Shown: positions 1 through 11,752, counted from the stretch's first letter. The stretch: DNA of 64,000 nt from Wallemia ichthyophaga EXF-994 (GCF_000400465.1 NW_008806288.1:124001-188000), one strand, 5' to 3'. Notes: generated from the letters alone by a model not told the origin. Made by a program: numbers and translations.

Positions 1-716
1 CCCAAGTGGAACGCACTCTGCAAGTTATCCAAATGATTACTGATGAGTTTGCAACTCCAGAGTACGCAGACGTCGTTGAATCTATTGAGCTGCTCAATGA
101 GCCAGCCACCTTCCAGGACGAGGCAATGATGCCAGTCTTGAAGAACTACTACCAATCCGGGAACGACATCGTCAGCGGCAACGGCGCTAACGCTAGCGTT
201 GTTATCCACGATGGTTTCAAGGAAGACCCCCACTTCTGGGATGGCTTCTTAGATGGCACTCAACTCGACGTCCACAGATACCAGGTCTTTTCACCTGCAG
301 CACTCAAACGCACTGACCAAGAACGTGTTTCCACTGCCTGCTCATACAAGCAGCCACTCCAGCAAGTTACTAACCAGCACCACTTTGCCGTCGTTGGTGA
401 GTGGACAGCAGCAATCACTGACTGTATTCCATATCTCAACGGTCGTATTGTTGAGGGTGCTCGTTATGAAGGTGATCACTCGGTTTCAAACGAATACATT
501 GGATCTTGTGCGGATAAGTCCGGCGATGGTAGCAACTGGACTCAAGAATACAAGGACTCCCTTCGTCTTTTCTGGGAGGCACAAGTTGATGCGTATGGAG
601 AACGCTACTTCTTCTGGACATGGAAGACTGAGCTCGGCGCTGATTGGTCTTACCAACGTCTCCTTGAGCTTGGTGTCTTACCTCAAGACCCAACTGACTG
701 GACACCAAGATGTTAA
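1..716 (+). CDS. EXG1: Exo-beta-1,3-glucanase (GH5), C-terminal part
   Basis: Incomplete at the 5' side: the frame is open from the window edge and stops at 714-716. The family hydrolyses beta-1,3-glucan from chain ends in the cell wall or medium. The fragment carries both GH5 catalytic landmarks: the acid/base motif LLNEP near residue 30 and the nucleophile motif VGEWTAA near residue 130. The fungal exo-glucanase C-terminal pattern FWTWKTE near residue 204 and several Cys residues typical of the secreted family are also present. No intron is visible in this part. The signal peptide and true start lie outside the window. Confidence 0.9.
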   Translation, partial: QVERTLQVIQMITDEFATPEYADVVESIELLNEPATFQDEAMMPVLKNYYQSGNDIVSGNGANASVVIHDGFKEDPHFWDGFLDGTQLDVHRYQVFSPAALKRTDQERVSTACSYKQPLQQVTNQHHFAVVGEWTAAITDCIPYLNGRIVEGARYEGDHSVSNEYIGSCADKSGDGSNWTQEYKDSLRLFWEAQVDAYGERYFFWTWKTELGADWSYQRLLELGVLPQDPTDWTPRC

Positions 717-1048
717 ATCATGTCTAGTTAGACTATTGATATTACCCAACATCAATTATTTAATTTTGCATTCGCAATCGCGTACTTAGAAGGTCATAAA
801 ACATTCACAAATACACTATACATTTCTACTGAGCCTTAAATATTTCCAAACGGTATCAGAATGGATGAAATACTCTAAATTGTTTGCAATTGGCATTGCT
901 TGACCGACGTGAAATGTTAAACATTGTTGTCGGGCTCCTATTTGACACTCCTTCTAGACAATTTCAGTCAAATTAATGTTATACTGAGATGATAAAAGAA
1001 TGAACGCTTGAGAATATATACAAATGCTTCCATGCTGGTATGATGCCT
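717..1048. other. Convergent 3' intergenic region
   Basis: This stretch of 332 bp lies between two stop codons facing each other (glucanase and the Sqs1-like gene). It is AT-rich and should hold the two 3' UTRs. I see no coding frame or RNA gene in it. Confidence 0.6.
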
Positions 1049-4000
1049 TTAAGTTGCACCCAATCCTAAACGGGAGTTTTTGATGACAGCTGCTACTGGC
1101 GCTTCCAATCCTTCGCCAGATTGACCCATCTTCTGACCATGATTCCAACCCATCGTGGCCAACATTTTGTATCCGACGGACTGCGAGGAGTGTTAGAATT
1201 AGTGGAAAGTGCTAATTCTGTAGCTCACCTCTTGTCCGATTGGCTGGGCTTCATGCCCGACGATAGTGCCCTCTGTGTGTTTAATCATCTTCGGCTTCGC
1301 ACCTCCATCACCCTTCTTGCTTCCTGAAGCAGCCTTGCGAGCAAGATGAAGAGTCTTGTAGAAGTTACCAATACCACCCTTGTCGCATGCCTTTGCGGCT
1401 TTGCTAACAACTCCATAATCGACGTTCTGACCGGTTCTGCCTGTCTTCAACAGCATAATATGCCGACCAACACCTTTACCGATCGATTTAGATTTGAGAC
1501 CGTAAGTATCAGCGAGCATGTGTATTTGCTTCCTTGATTTGTTGTCCATTGGTGGTAACTTCATCATCTTTCTCTGAGGAACGTCGACAAATGATTGTAT
1601 TTCGGTATTGATAGTTTCGGTGTTGTAAAAGTCTGGAAGCATCTCATCATCAGACAACTCTGCAGCTGCTTTTATTGCCTTTGCTTGCATTTTCTTGCCC
1701 TTCTTACCTTTCGTCTTTGTGTACGGTGACAGTGCATCAGCCATTCTAACTTGCTCTCGAATCTTCTTCTTTTCTGCTTTGCGAGCTCTGTCTTGATCCC
1801 ACATACGCTGCAATTGTGGTGGTACTTTGGCTTTCTTTTTCTTAGAGCCTAGGAAGCTAGATTAGCGTAATGTAAATTCACACATTCAACTTACTTGTTG
1901 GGAAGATGAGATCGCGAGGATCGAGTGCGAAATCCTCCTCCGAATCTTCACCGTCATCGCCATACACATCACCATAATCATCATACGAGTATTTGCCCTG
2001 GCGTGAGCCTTGACGCGATGATGACTTGGCTTTCTGAAGGTTTTGTTTCTTGCTTTCAATGATGGAAGCGAGCTCATCTAAGAATTGCTCCTCTTCATCC
2101 CACTTATTGTGCTTGCCTTCGAAGTCATCGAATTCCATCAACTCATCAAAGTCATCCATAAAGTCATCAGCTCTCTTTTTTCCTTTGTTCGCACCTTTAC
2201 CCATGCGGTCACGCTGAGTGACTACGCCATCTGACTTTGCTGCCTTGGCACGTGCTCTACCAAGCTCGTAAGCCTCATCTGAAGAAAGACTAGAGTCTAG
2301 ATACATTTCATCCTCCATTTCCAGACTCTCATTGTCAGAGAAGTCGAATTTGAAGTCTTCCGCTTTCTCGAATTCGGAGTCCACATCGTCAGAATCGCTT
2401 GATGATTCGCCGTCAAGTTCTGCTTCCTCGCGAGCTTCTTTGCGAAGACGTTTATCAATTTTCAAGTCCGTGATGGTATTTTGGTTTTGAGACATACTGT
2501 TGGCGAAGGAGCGCAATGCAGTGTCATCAGCACCGAAAGGACCGGCAGCAGTCTCACCGCCAGACTCCTCATCGCTGTCGTCCTGTCTTGTGTTCTCAAG
2601 CCAGTCAGCGACGAGCTCATCATCTAAGGTTGGCTTTTTAGTTTGGTTTGCCTTCTTGCTGTGTTTGTTTTTTGGTGGCGGTGGGCCATCACTACCCCAT
2701 TCCAAATCTGAGTCACCTTCACGTGCCTCGAGAGGCTCATCAAATAGCTTTTCGCCTTGTTTCCTATTTTTCTTGTCTTTCTTATTATTCTTTTTATTAT
2801 TGAAATCTGACGAGAACGTGAAATCTTGGAATGTTGGCTTGTTTCCAGTCGCAAACATCTGTCCAAGTTCGTGTACATTCTTGAAAAGGTTATCATTCTG
2901 CATCGTCGTGAATAGCTTGCTATTCTTCTTTTCGGGTACATTGGACAGAACAGGCTCTTCGACTTCGACAATATCACTTCTGGAGAAGGTGTGATGTGGG
3001 TTAGCAGACATCTCGACATCTTCTGCATCATCAACTCTCTCATTAACAACAATTGCAGCTGAATCCTTGGGTTTCAACGATTCAGGTACTTCAGATGGAT
3101 TTGAGTCGACAACGAACAAGTCATCATTGTCAATCATCTGATCCTCAATCTCCTCGTCATCCTTGATATCGTTTTTTGTAGCATTTGGTTCGGTGACTGT
3201 GTTAATACTGGTATCAGCGATACTTGTATTGATTAAGCTCATGTCTCCTATGCTTGATTCTTCGATATTCAATTTCGAGATTGAAGGCATGGAAGTGTCG
3301 AGCTTTACTTGTTGAGTTTCCTTTTCTTCCACATCATCCTCTTCGCCTGCAGTAAATGCAGATTCTGTAGCTGATGTAGCAAAGTTGCTAGTGTCGGGCG
3401 CGTCTTGCAAAATATTTGAAACGTCTTCCTCTTCTGCGAACACGTCTCCAGCATCACTTGTATCGACTGTCTGGTCGACTGTTTCATCTGCAACTTGTTC
3501 TGTCGGAATTTGCACAAAGACATCTTCAGCATCCTTAGTTTCAGCTGCCATTTTTATTTTGCTTAAATCCATATCTTTATCCCATGACGAGGTGCCTTTA
3601 ACGAATGCAATTGGTTGGAGTAGTGGGTTTGCATTTGGATTGGCGCCTCTAGACTTTCCTTTGCCCATCTTGCGCTCTGCAATCGCAGCCTCCTCTTCTG
3701 CAGATTTACGTACATAGCCGAGTCCTTTGTGGCCGCCCTTGGCTTTGCCTTTGCTATCGTTGACGAAGTAAGGCATCTGCTGTTTGATGCCAGGACCTCT
3801 GTCCTTCTTTGGGGCAGTCGGAGCAGACTTATGTATATCTACAGTTGAATATCTTGGCAATTCAGCTGTAACAATGCTATATGAGTCATAGGAGGACACG
3901 TAAGGTATATTAGCATACATTCTGTATTCATTTGGTTGTAATCGAGGCCCATTGTATTCATTGAGCCTGGCTGGTACTGTAAGCCGCCTCTGCCGGTGCG

Positions 4001-4123
4001 TGGCGTTCCACGACCTCTTCCGCGGCCTCTAAATCCACCGCGGCCACGATTAGAACCATTGCCTGATGAATCTCCGCCGCCTCTTGCGCTCTTATTATTC
4101 GATCTGAAATGATTTTTTGGCAT
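1049..4123 (-). CDS. SQS1: R3H and G-patch protein, Sqs1/Pfa1-like
   Basis: Coding exons are complement(1049..1180, 1229..1848, 1895..3865, 3919..4123), giving 975 aa. Sqs1 is a G-patch activator of the Prp43 helicase in splicing and ribosome biogenesis. The order here fits: a Gly/Arg-rich N-terminus (residues 15-50), a very long acidic low-complexity middle rich in Asp, Glu and Ser, an R3H-type segment (core KSIGKGVGRHIMLLKTGR), and a C-terminal G-patch (MGWNHGQKMGQSGEGL, then GLGAT at the end). The G-patch only appears after removal of the last 48-bp intron. The start was chosen because it is the first ATG and heads the basic RGG-like exon. It is divergent from the gene at 4199, with 75 bp between start codons. 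Confidence 0.85.
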
Positions 4124-4198
4124 AGTTAGCCTGATTGTTATGACGCAAAAGGCTTGTTTCGAACAACGTGGAAGAAAACGCTGAATAATTTAACAAGG

Positions 4199-4984
4199 AT
4201 GAGCTTTATGAAGAAAATGCAGTACACCCTGCCTGTTTCTCTATCCGCTGTCGCTTACGCTGCTGTGAGATCCCGCCAATCCATCAGATGCTCATCTACA
4301 GGCAGCATTTGGAGAGACGCCAATCCGAACTCACCGCGTGCATCTCCTTATCCGCTTGTTTTCATACGTACACCGGAGAATTGGGGTGAAGACGCAAAAG
4401 AATGGCAATCTACGCAAGGTTTACTCATTGAGAAGGGATTCGGATGCTTGGAGATCTTCTGCGATGAGCACAAAGGCAGCACGTCTAAAGAAATACTCAA
4501 GAAAATGGCTGACGGTGGGTTCCTAATCGCCCAATTGGCTGTAATTCTAAGTGACGTCAACTTTAGATGTACAGCAACGGATAAGGCTAGCTGCTATTCC
4601 CTTCCCACCTGTGCTATTCGCAAAGGGAATGGGTACGCTCATCGCTGAAACGCACATCAGCGACTATCCTGTTTCTGGCGTGGTTTTAATCAGTGAGTAA
4701 AACTCCCGTGAAACATTTTCTTCTCAAACGATTGCACTCAAGATCCACCTTACATTGATGGCGAGAAGTCGCCTAACGAGAAGGTACTGCCAAGCCCCGT
4801 TGAAACTTTCAACTACGAAGCTTTCCCGAGAATTGCAGTAATGGATCAACTCAAGAACGTCGAGCAGCTTGAGCAGCATAGGTTAGCAGACTCAGACGCG
4901 GATTTAATCATGTACAACGGAGAATATGGCCAAAAGCAGTCGCTATATGAAATAGAAAGATGGCTTGACGATAAAGGGTTTTGA
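4199..4984 (+). CDS. Alpha/beta-hydrolase-like protein, nucleophile apparently lost
   Basis: Coding exons are 4199..4514, 4567..4692 and 4743..4984, giving 227 aa. I cannot assign it to a named family. The basic N-terminus (MSFMKKMQYTLP, then Arg-rich) could be a mitochondrial targeting signal. The middle has an alpha/beta-hydrolase rhythm: a segment PPVLFAKGMGTLIAE where a nucleophile elbow is expected, followed by SGVVLINPP, the strand that normally follows it. The elbow reads AKGMG with no Ser, Cys or Asp at the nucleophile position, so it may be non-catalytic. An upstream in-frame extension to 4154 begins with TTG, so the ATG at 4199 is preferred. Confidence 0.6.
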
Positions 4985-5022
4985 AGTACGTGGATAATGC
5001 AATTGTAGAAATGGGAGATGTA

Positions 5023-5598
5023 TTATACAGTGATTCCGATACTTTTCAAGTATTCTATGTGAGATGGGTCCTTCTCAATATCATTTGACCTGTTGTAAGG
5101 TTGCCATTTAGGTTCATCCTGGTATGCTGTCAAGTTTACTGAATGAGAAGGAGTAAAGCTACTTACAGTAAACAGTCTCATTGCACGTGTGTAACCGTTA
5201 TCGTCCGTTGTGAAACGGTGGAAGATACCTGGAGGGAGAATGATCAAGTCATCCTTCTCGACGGCGATTCTGATCCATTTCTCGTTATTCTGCAGTCTGT
5301 CTCTAACATCAAAGTACCCGCTGCCATCGAGAATCAATCTGGCCTCAATATCTGTGTGCAAATGCTCCACTTTGAAAATATCCAGCTTCTTCTGATACTC
5401 CTCCTCACCGAGAACCTCCTTAGAGATACCGATAACATCCCTGTTCTTGTAGCCTTGCTCGACTGCTACTTTCTCTACATCTGGGTTGTACTGGTATTGG
5501 ATTCCCAATTTACCCAAGTAGCCAGCGTCAAGGGAAACGCCTGAGTTGTGAGGAGCTGTAAAGCTGCCATCAACGTCATCCATGTAGTATGCCCTCAT
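5023..5598 (-). CDS. ADI1: Acireductone dioxygenase (methionine salvage)
   Basis: Coding exons are complement(5023..5118, 5167..5598), giving 175 aa, the normal size for the family. The enzyme oxidises acireductone to the 2-keto acid precursor of methionine plus formate, using Fe2+ or Ni2+ in a cupin fold. The metal ligands are visible: EHLHTDIEARLIL supplies His, His and Glu, and PPGIFHRF supplies the third His. The single intron is 48 bp, a multiple of three with no stop, so an unspliced message would encode 16 extra residues between MRLFT and DEPKW. It is convergent with the gene ending at 4984 and divergent from the gene at 5769. Confidence 0.93.
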   Translation of the reverse strand: MRAYYMDDVDGSFTAPHNSGVSLDAGYLGKLGIQYQYNPDVEKVAVEQGYKNRDVIGISKEVLGEEEYQKKLDIFKVEHLHTDIEARLILDGSGYFDVRDRLQNNEKWIRIAVEKDDLIILPPGIFHRFTTDDNGYTRAMRLFTVSSFTPSHSVNLTAYQDEPKWQPYNRSNDIEKDPSHIEYLKSIGITV

Positions 5599-5768
5599 TG
5601 GTTAACTAAGCTGCGATGATTGGTTGGATTGAAGGGAGATAACGCAATGCTTGGGATTTGTGATGATATTTTTAGTTTATTTGTAATTTCTTTTAATAAA
5701 TTTTAATTGTACAAATAACCTTATCTATGTGGTTGCGATGACGATCTTCATCCACTACGCTGACCGAA

Positions 5769-6688
5769 ATGTCAACCGAAGGCTACACGCAACCACCACC
5801 AGGCTATGCTCCACCCAAAGACAGCAAGCCTGACAACAAGAATTACAACTCAATTTCCCAGAATGAGGAAATCCAGTCAGCTGGCCCGAGTCAGATGCCC
5901 GATGGCGATCTTCCAGACGATTTCAAGTACGGCGCAACTATCAGCGAATGCGTCCGTGAAGTGCGTATGGCATCAGTGAGAAAGATCTACACAATTCTCA
6001 CCCTCCAACTCCTCGCCACATTCGCTACTGGATTTTGGGTGTCATACAGCCAATCGATGCAGACTTTCATCCTCAAGCATCCCAACACTCTATTCGTGCC
6101 AATCATTGGGTCATTCGTCACACTAGGCTTGACTTACTGGCAAAGACACAAGGTCCCTGCAAATTTTGCTCTATTATCTTCCTTTACCGCTTGCGAGGCA
6201 CTAGCAATTGGTGCTGTGATATCCACGTTTGAGAACAAGACTATTGTGTTGCAAGCATTGCTCTGTACGGCGATCGTGTTCATCGGCTTGACGGCATTTA
6301 CTTTCCAATCAAAGTACGACTTTAGTGGACTTGCACCCATACTCAGCGTCGGTATATTTGGTATGATTGGATTTGGATTGGTTGGTCTCTTTGTTCCATT
6401 TAGCTCAACCGTTAGCCTTGTATATGGCATTATCGGTGTCGCGCTGTTCTCACTCTATGTAGTATATGATACGCATCAAATATTCAATCGCCTATCACCT
6501 GAGTAAGTCGATTTCTTTCCGGTGAACCAGCCATTTGACCCGAACATCAGCGAATACATTCTGGCCTCGATTTCACTTTACTTGGACTTCTTGGTGAGTT
6601 GCAGTGTTTCGTAAGCATATATAATACTGATATCTCGCAGAACCTTTTCCTATCCATCTTGCGTATCTTGTCAAGAAACGATAATTAA
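5769..6688 (+). CDS. BXI1: BAX inhibitor-1 family membrane protein
   Basis: Coding exons are 5769..6502, 6551..6593 and 6641..6688, giving 274 aa. A Pro-rich cytosolic N-terminus (repeated PPPGYAPP-type motifs, residues 1-60) precedes seven hydrophobic segments, the hallmark of the BI-1/LFG family, which modulates ER or vacuolar calcium and stress-induced death in fungi. The family signature near the last helices is present (VVYDTHQIFNRLSPDEYI after splicing, then YLDFLNLFLSILRILS). The last two exons are tiny (43 and 48 nt). Without them the family C-terminus would be missing, which supports the join. Confidence 0.9.
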
Positions 6689-6856
6689 GTTCTGCTAACG
6701 ATTATGTCTTGTACAACACAATTGATGATTCCATTTGCTTAAATATTTATCAAACCCTTTACCTTCAATTTCGGTGATACCCTGGCCTCTCGTGACGTAG
6801 GGTAGTGCGACAGCTGTACCGAGCGGAGGCCATTTCCGTTAAATAGGACTATCAAG

Positions 6857-7699
6857 ATGCCAGTGGAGAAATCAAGTGATGCAATCTCAAAGATGTTAGC
6901 AGGAGAGCCATACCTACCACTAGTAGATCCAACAATGCTCAAGGTGAGCACAAGCAATACAAAGATCTGTAAATAACAAGTGTACAGCTTAAATCGCGAG
7001 CAAGGAACCTGCAATATAAGCTGAATGTATGTTATTTGTCTCGAGTGCAATCGAGGTGCTCAATTCTATCAGAACTACCCGCCTTTCGTTTACGGCGAGG
7101 GAATCACGCCGGAGAAGGTGTTTGGCGGCGTTGATGGCAAGAAATACGAAGTTATAGCTGATCTATTTGATATCCCCCTCGAAAAAGCCAAACAATTGGC
7201 AATTGAGCCACCATTTTACTGCGATCATGGTGTATTCATTGAGTTCAAGGGCAGGTGAGTTGATATACACTTGGGAGACACGCAGATAATAAGAGCACTC
7301 GAATAGCTTCTATTGCAACTACAACACCACCATCTTAGATTGTGCAAAGGTCTCCATAGGAAATCGAGTTTCTTTTGGGCCCAATGTGTCTATCTATGCC
7401 GCAACTCATTCTGTAGACGTCGGAGAGCGTCTAGAGGATCTTGAGAGGGCGTATCCTGTTGAGATAGGTGACGACACTTGGGTAGGCGGATCAGTGAACA
7501 TAATTTGCAGCGCAAAAGGTACCAAAATTGGTAGGGGCTGTACTATTGCAGCAGGAACGACTCTTTGGGGAACATTCCCGGATGTGAGTGTTAGTTTTTT
7601 TTAACTAATTATTTTCTAACTCATATTTTGCAGAACGTGGTCATTGCCGGAAATCCACCAAAGATCATTAAGCATCTTGAGCCTTCTGCAAATGAATAA
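6857..7699 (+). CDS. Maltose/galactoside O-acetyltransferase, hexapeptide-repeat
   Basis: Coding exons are 6857..6943, 6988..7026, 7073..7254, 7307..7583 and 7634..7699, giving 216 aa. It is an acetyl-CoA-dependent sugar O-acetyltransferase of the LacA/NodL/Maa type. The N-terminal Mac domain starts KMLAGEPYLPLVDP; the left-handed beta-helix follows, with GNRVSFGPNVSIYAATHSVD carrying the catalytic-type His of the family, and the C-terminus is NVVIAGNPPKIIKHLEP. Five short exons in a family that is usually a single bacterial-like ORF show that it is a settled nuclear gene. The true substrate in fungi is not known to me. Confidence 0.9.
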
Positions 7700-8293
7700 T
7701 GTTGTTAATTTGGTACTGCAATGCATGATAATGCGAGCCGGCAAATTGTGATTTATTAATCAGCTCAAACCCAAGCAGAAATTTAATGCCTCGGTCGGCG
7801 AAGACAACTGTATGTAAGACTGTCTTGCTTTGTCATGTGGTTGCATCATTGAATTTGTTTCAAATTAAGACGTTTCTGGATTGAATTATTTCTTTTTCCT
7901 TTTTTTTCAAACTTCAGTTCACAACGTCTCACAATGCGCATGATGTGATGTTAATTTGTCCGCAGATATTAAAATGGTGACACCTTAACATAACGTAACC
8001 TTAGGACTCGCAGCTGCGCAAGGTTTTTCAATGCACAAGCTGTGAGAACTCATCTTTAATTTCCAATTTGTCCGCAGGGCAACTCGGCTGTATGAAATTC
8101 CTAAATATCACATCGGTAAAATTTTTCACACAGCCTAAAGTAAATTTAGCACAGGTGAATATATAATAGAAAATAAAATGAGGTATAAAGTCGTGACTGG
8201 TTTATTGTGCGTGATTGTAGAAATACAGAATATCGCGTTGCATGGGGTTTATCAACCGAGATGACTGGAAGGATGACCATTGTTTGTCCTTTG
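7700..8293. other. Convergent 3' intergenic region
   Basis: About 590 bp lie between two facing stop codons. The stretch is AT-rich with a pyrimidine tract near 7888-7913. The 13-mer aatttgtccgcag occurs twice (near 7954 and 8067), a small local repeat. I see no coding potential. Confidence 0.5.
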
Positions 8294-9142
8294 CTAAGTC
8301 GCTATGCCGACTATTTCGTCCTTCGTGTGATTATCCCCATGTCCTAAGGCATGTATTATCGCGTCGCTGTCAAAGACCTTTTTGTCAAAACCTAAAGATT
8401 GTAACTGTGCAGCTCTTATCTTGACCTGATCGATAATTAGGTCTGGATTGTTTTTGTTGTCTTTGTGGTGTATGTGTGCTATCGGAGGCAATTTTGGGGA
8501 AGGAGTGCTTATAGTACTAACGTTGTAATCATTCTGAGTGGAATTAGAGCGAAAGCGTGTTGATATCCTCTTCCTAAGACTTTTCTTTTTACCGCCGATG
8601 CTGTTGAGCGACATCTTAGATCGAGATTCGGGTATATGTGGTAAGGAGTGGGTAGGTGTCTCAGGACTGAATGACGAAGATGTAGAAGAAGTGAGGACAT
8701 TGGCACGACTGCTCACGCTAATTTGGTCCTCCTCTATCGACGTATCTATCCTTAATCCTATCCTTGATGAACGTGGAGATACCCCTCTGTCAGCCGTCGA
8801 AGTGTCTGATACAGGTAAAGGAGCTTGCTGGAGTAGGTCAACAAGACACTCCCCACTATCTTCTTCATCATCACTCGGTAGATCATCAAAAGATTTATAT
8901 CGAGATTCTTGTCTAATCATATCAACGCGCACTTGAAACTCGTCATGCTGTTGTTGAGGCTGAGTAAACACACTGCTGCTATCACTGGCAACTGAAGTTC
9001 TGTGCTCTATGTACGGTCCAGATATATCGGCATCGTACTCGTTGTCATCATCTTGAGGCGGGGTCACGAATACGTCTGGAATATGAAAGTCTGTGGAAGA
9101 TCGAGGACTGTCCTTCTTTAGCTTGTCAAAAATATTCGTCAT
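8294..9142 (-). CDS. Unknown disordered protein
   Basis: This is a single exon of 282 aa that I do not recognise. It is dominated by Ser, Pro, Asp and Glu (disordered, many SP/TP sites), with a basic stretch KKKSLRKRISTRFR near residue 185. The C-terminal part (from about residue 235) looks ordered: DQVKIRAAQLQSLGFDKKVF followed by a short helical tail, reminiscent of a UBA-like helix bundle. Phosphorylation sites with a basic patch would suit a membrane- or cortex-associated regulator, but that is inference only. Confidence 0.65.
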   Translation of the reverse strand: MTNIFDKLKKDSPRSSTDFHIPDVFVTPPQDDDNEYDADISGPYIEHRTSVASDSSSVFTQPQQQHDEFQVRVDMIRQESRYKSFDDLPSDDEEDSGECLVDLLQQAPLPVSDTSTADRGVSPRSSRIGLRIDTSIEEDQISVSSRANVLTSSTSSSFSPETPTHSLPHIPESRSKMSLNSIGGKKKSLRKRISTRFRSNSTQNDYNVSTISTPSPKLPPIAHIHHKDNKNNPDLIIDQVKIRAAQLQSLGFDKKVFDSDAIIHALGHGDNHTKDEIVGIAT

Positions 9143-9549
9143 CGTCGTGGTTGACGATTTCGATTGATCCTTGCATCTGGCATGGCATTGGCACGGGCCT
9201 TTTTCTAAGTATGGAAATGCCTATTTGGGAAACTTTTAGGGTTATATGCATCCTATAGGTAGCAAAGGTTATTTTGAAACTCAACAATTGGATTCAACAC
9301 GAATACAAGTGTCCACAATGAAAATTTTTCGGTGGTCAGAACGTGAATTTAATTATACGTAAGCTTGAATTCAATAAGACTATTTATAAACAGAAAGAAA
9401 ACAAAGGAAACGAAATTTAGTGTTGTGAATTAAATTGGTTTATCATTCGTAACGTTATCTCATTCTTGAGAAGGCTTATCAACTAAATCACTCGCACTGC
9501 GATGATCGGAAACTTCATCCACAGATCCTTTGTTGACTGTTGAGTCTGA
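9143..9549. other. Intergenic: promoter of the 9142 gene and RTS1 3' end
   Basis: About 400 bp of AT-rich sequence lies between the start of the unknown protein and the stop of the PP2A subunit, both on the minus strand. I see no further gene. Confidence 0.5.
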
Positions 9550-11567
9550 TTAGTGTGATGTCTTTTCATCTTCACCTTCCTCACCCGGCAACTGAGACTT
9601 TCTTTTCACATCGGATGAATTTTCATCGTTCGCGTTTGTCACTATTGCCTCTGCAGGTATCAAATCTGCAGGTATATTTCCTCCTTCTTCATACTCCTCC
9701 TCTTCATTATTCAACTGTGACCGCATTTGCATTTGTGCTTGTTGATCCTCACTAATCATACTATCACCCTCTTCACCCTCCATCAAATCAAATTCACCTT
9801 CTTGTCCTTGTAAACTGACTTCAGCCAACGCAGCAGGTAAATAATCTATCAACTGGTCTGCTTCGACAGCTGCGACTGACTCCGGTGAGATGTATTGCTG
9901 TGGTGCCTTCAGTGATTCAGGTAACGGGCCTTTATCGCCTCTATTTTCTATAGCTTTCTGTCTGACATTTTCCCAACCCTGTTGACGCTCTAACGTCTTC
10001 TCCTTTTCAAATTGTCTCTGTGGTTTGTAGTTTGATGTACATTCATCGAAGAGAGGAGGGTTCATATCCATGAATAGTTTTAATGCGTTGTAAACCATGT
10101 TATGAATGGTTCTGAGTTAGATATGTGAGTATTTAAATTACCAAATAACCAAAATACTCACCTATTCCAGTGTATTTTAGAATTTTGGTATAATGATGAG
10201 AAAACTAAAGGTAATATAGTTGAAAGATTGTTTGACATTAGGTTGACTATATAGTCGTTGTTCCAATAGTATAAAGCGCGTTCTGCGACCTATTAGACGT
10301 GTTAGCGAGGGTTAATCAGTCATAATCAACTTGCCTGGAAATGCTGACTGTTAATACATCTAGACAATTGGTGGAACAACGGCACCATAATTCTCTGGAA
10401 TTGCGCGGGCTCTATTACGTCTAGTATCTCTTCGACTTCATTTAAGAACATGACCTCTTTTTGCGAATTGACTCTTGGCCAGTATCTCAACAAACCGAGT
10501 ATAACTTCTTCTGTGAGAGTGCTGTCTTTCTCCAAGAACTGCACAACACAGTATGCCAATTGAGGGTGATACAAACTGAGTGATCTGACTTTGTGAAGTG
10601 GAATGAGTACTCTTGTAAGGAATGTCTTGTGTTCCTCCTTCAACGGCAATGCGAAACCATTGATGATAGATCCCAAAATTTCCAACAACTCTGCAATACC
10701 ATTGTGTCTCTCTGTTTCATAAATGAAGTGGAAAAAGACATTGTTGATAGACCGTCTAATGAAAGCTCGCAGGTTTAAGAATTTGCCGTATATTCTATGT
10801 AATGTAGTTTTCAAGAAGTCGCGCTCTCTAGGATCCTCGCTATCGAACAATTCCAACAATTGCAAAACGAATAGTTGATCGATATAGCGCTTGGCGATAT
10901 TAGTATTGAAATCAGGGGACTCGACGAATCGCAGGAATAATTCATATACTACTTGTAAATGAGGCCAAGCGAGCTCGCAGATAGGCTCATCTTCTTCTGG
11001 ATCGAAAGCGTCTCCAGTTGGGTTGACAGGAGGAGGTATGGACCTGAACAAATTGCAAGCGAACATGTGAACCATTTCTGGATAAATAGGCTCAGTGATG
11101 ACGTTTCTGTGCCTTGTCACGTATTCGAGCATTTCATGTAGAGCACCTGCTTTAACTTGCTTTCCTTCCAAGTCCGAGGAAGCATCGTTGAAATCAAAAA
11201 TGACAGAAGCTTGGTGTAACTTCTTCATAAACAGCGCGGACCTATCCTGTACAGGAACGTCTAAAAATGCAGGCAACGGCTCTAATTTTTGTGGATGGCT
11301 GACATGGAACCTAGAGGATCTCTGTTTCTTCGGAGGCTTTCCAGTGATTGGGATAGTATCCTTTGGAGAATGCTGCTTAGACTGCATTCTAGAAGTCTTT
11401 GGGGGAGTTGAATCGAGGTTTCCGTGCTGTGGACGAGGTATTGGGTCTTGTGGGTGCTCAGTTGTGACCAATATGCCTGGATTGTTAGCTTCAGGCTTTT
11501 TAGGTTGGCTTGAGTTGCTGCTGCTCGATTTAGACTTTGATAATCCAAGCTTCTTTAGAGATTTCAT
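9550..11567 (-). CDS. RTS1: PP2A regulatory subunit B56 (Rts1-like)
   Basis: Coding exons are complement(9550..10111, 10162..10289, 10335..11567), giving 640 aa. B56 subunits direct protein phosphatase 2A to substrates such as shugoshin and stress or cell-size regulators. A Ser/Lys-rich N-terminus is followed by the B56 HEAT-like core: [61 protein letters not shown], then [16 protein letters not shown] across the splice junction and [14 protein letters not shown]. An acidic tail follows. The first intron begins with GC rather than GT (see findings). The start is the ATG at 11567 ([14 protein letters not shown]), because the upstream in-frame extension is unlike the family. Confidence 0.93.
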
Positions 11568-11752
11568 GGATGTCGTGTTGGAACAAGGATATGAACTAAG
11601 TGGGCTTGGTGTGGATGAAAATTGAAAATAGAGGGGGAATATTGGGGGTTTATGGTGGCTGTGACACATACAAACGTATATAACCCAGTTTGCATCCACT
11701 CAGCTGGCTTCACGTCATGCTAGGGTGTGTGTAGGATGACAGCTATTGTAGC

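Noticed and set aside
2500-2994. Plus-strand open frame of 164 codons
   Set aside because: It is the antisense shadow of the acidic, low-complexity middle of the Sqs1-like gene; its composition is the complement of Asp/Glu/Ser codons.
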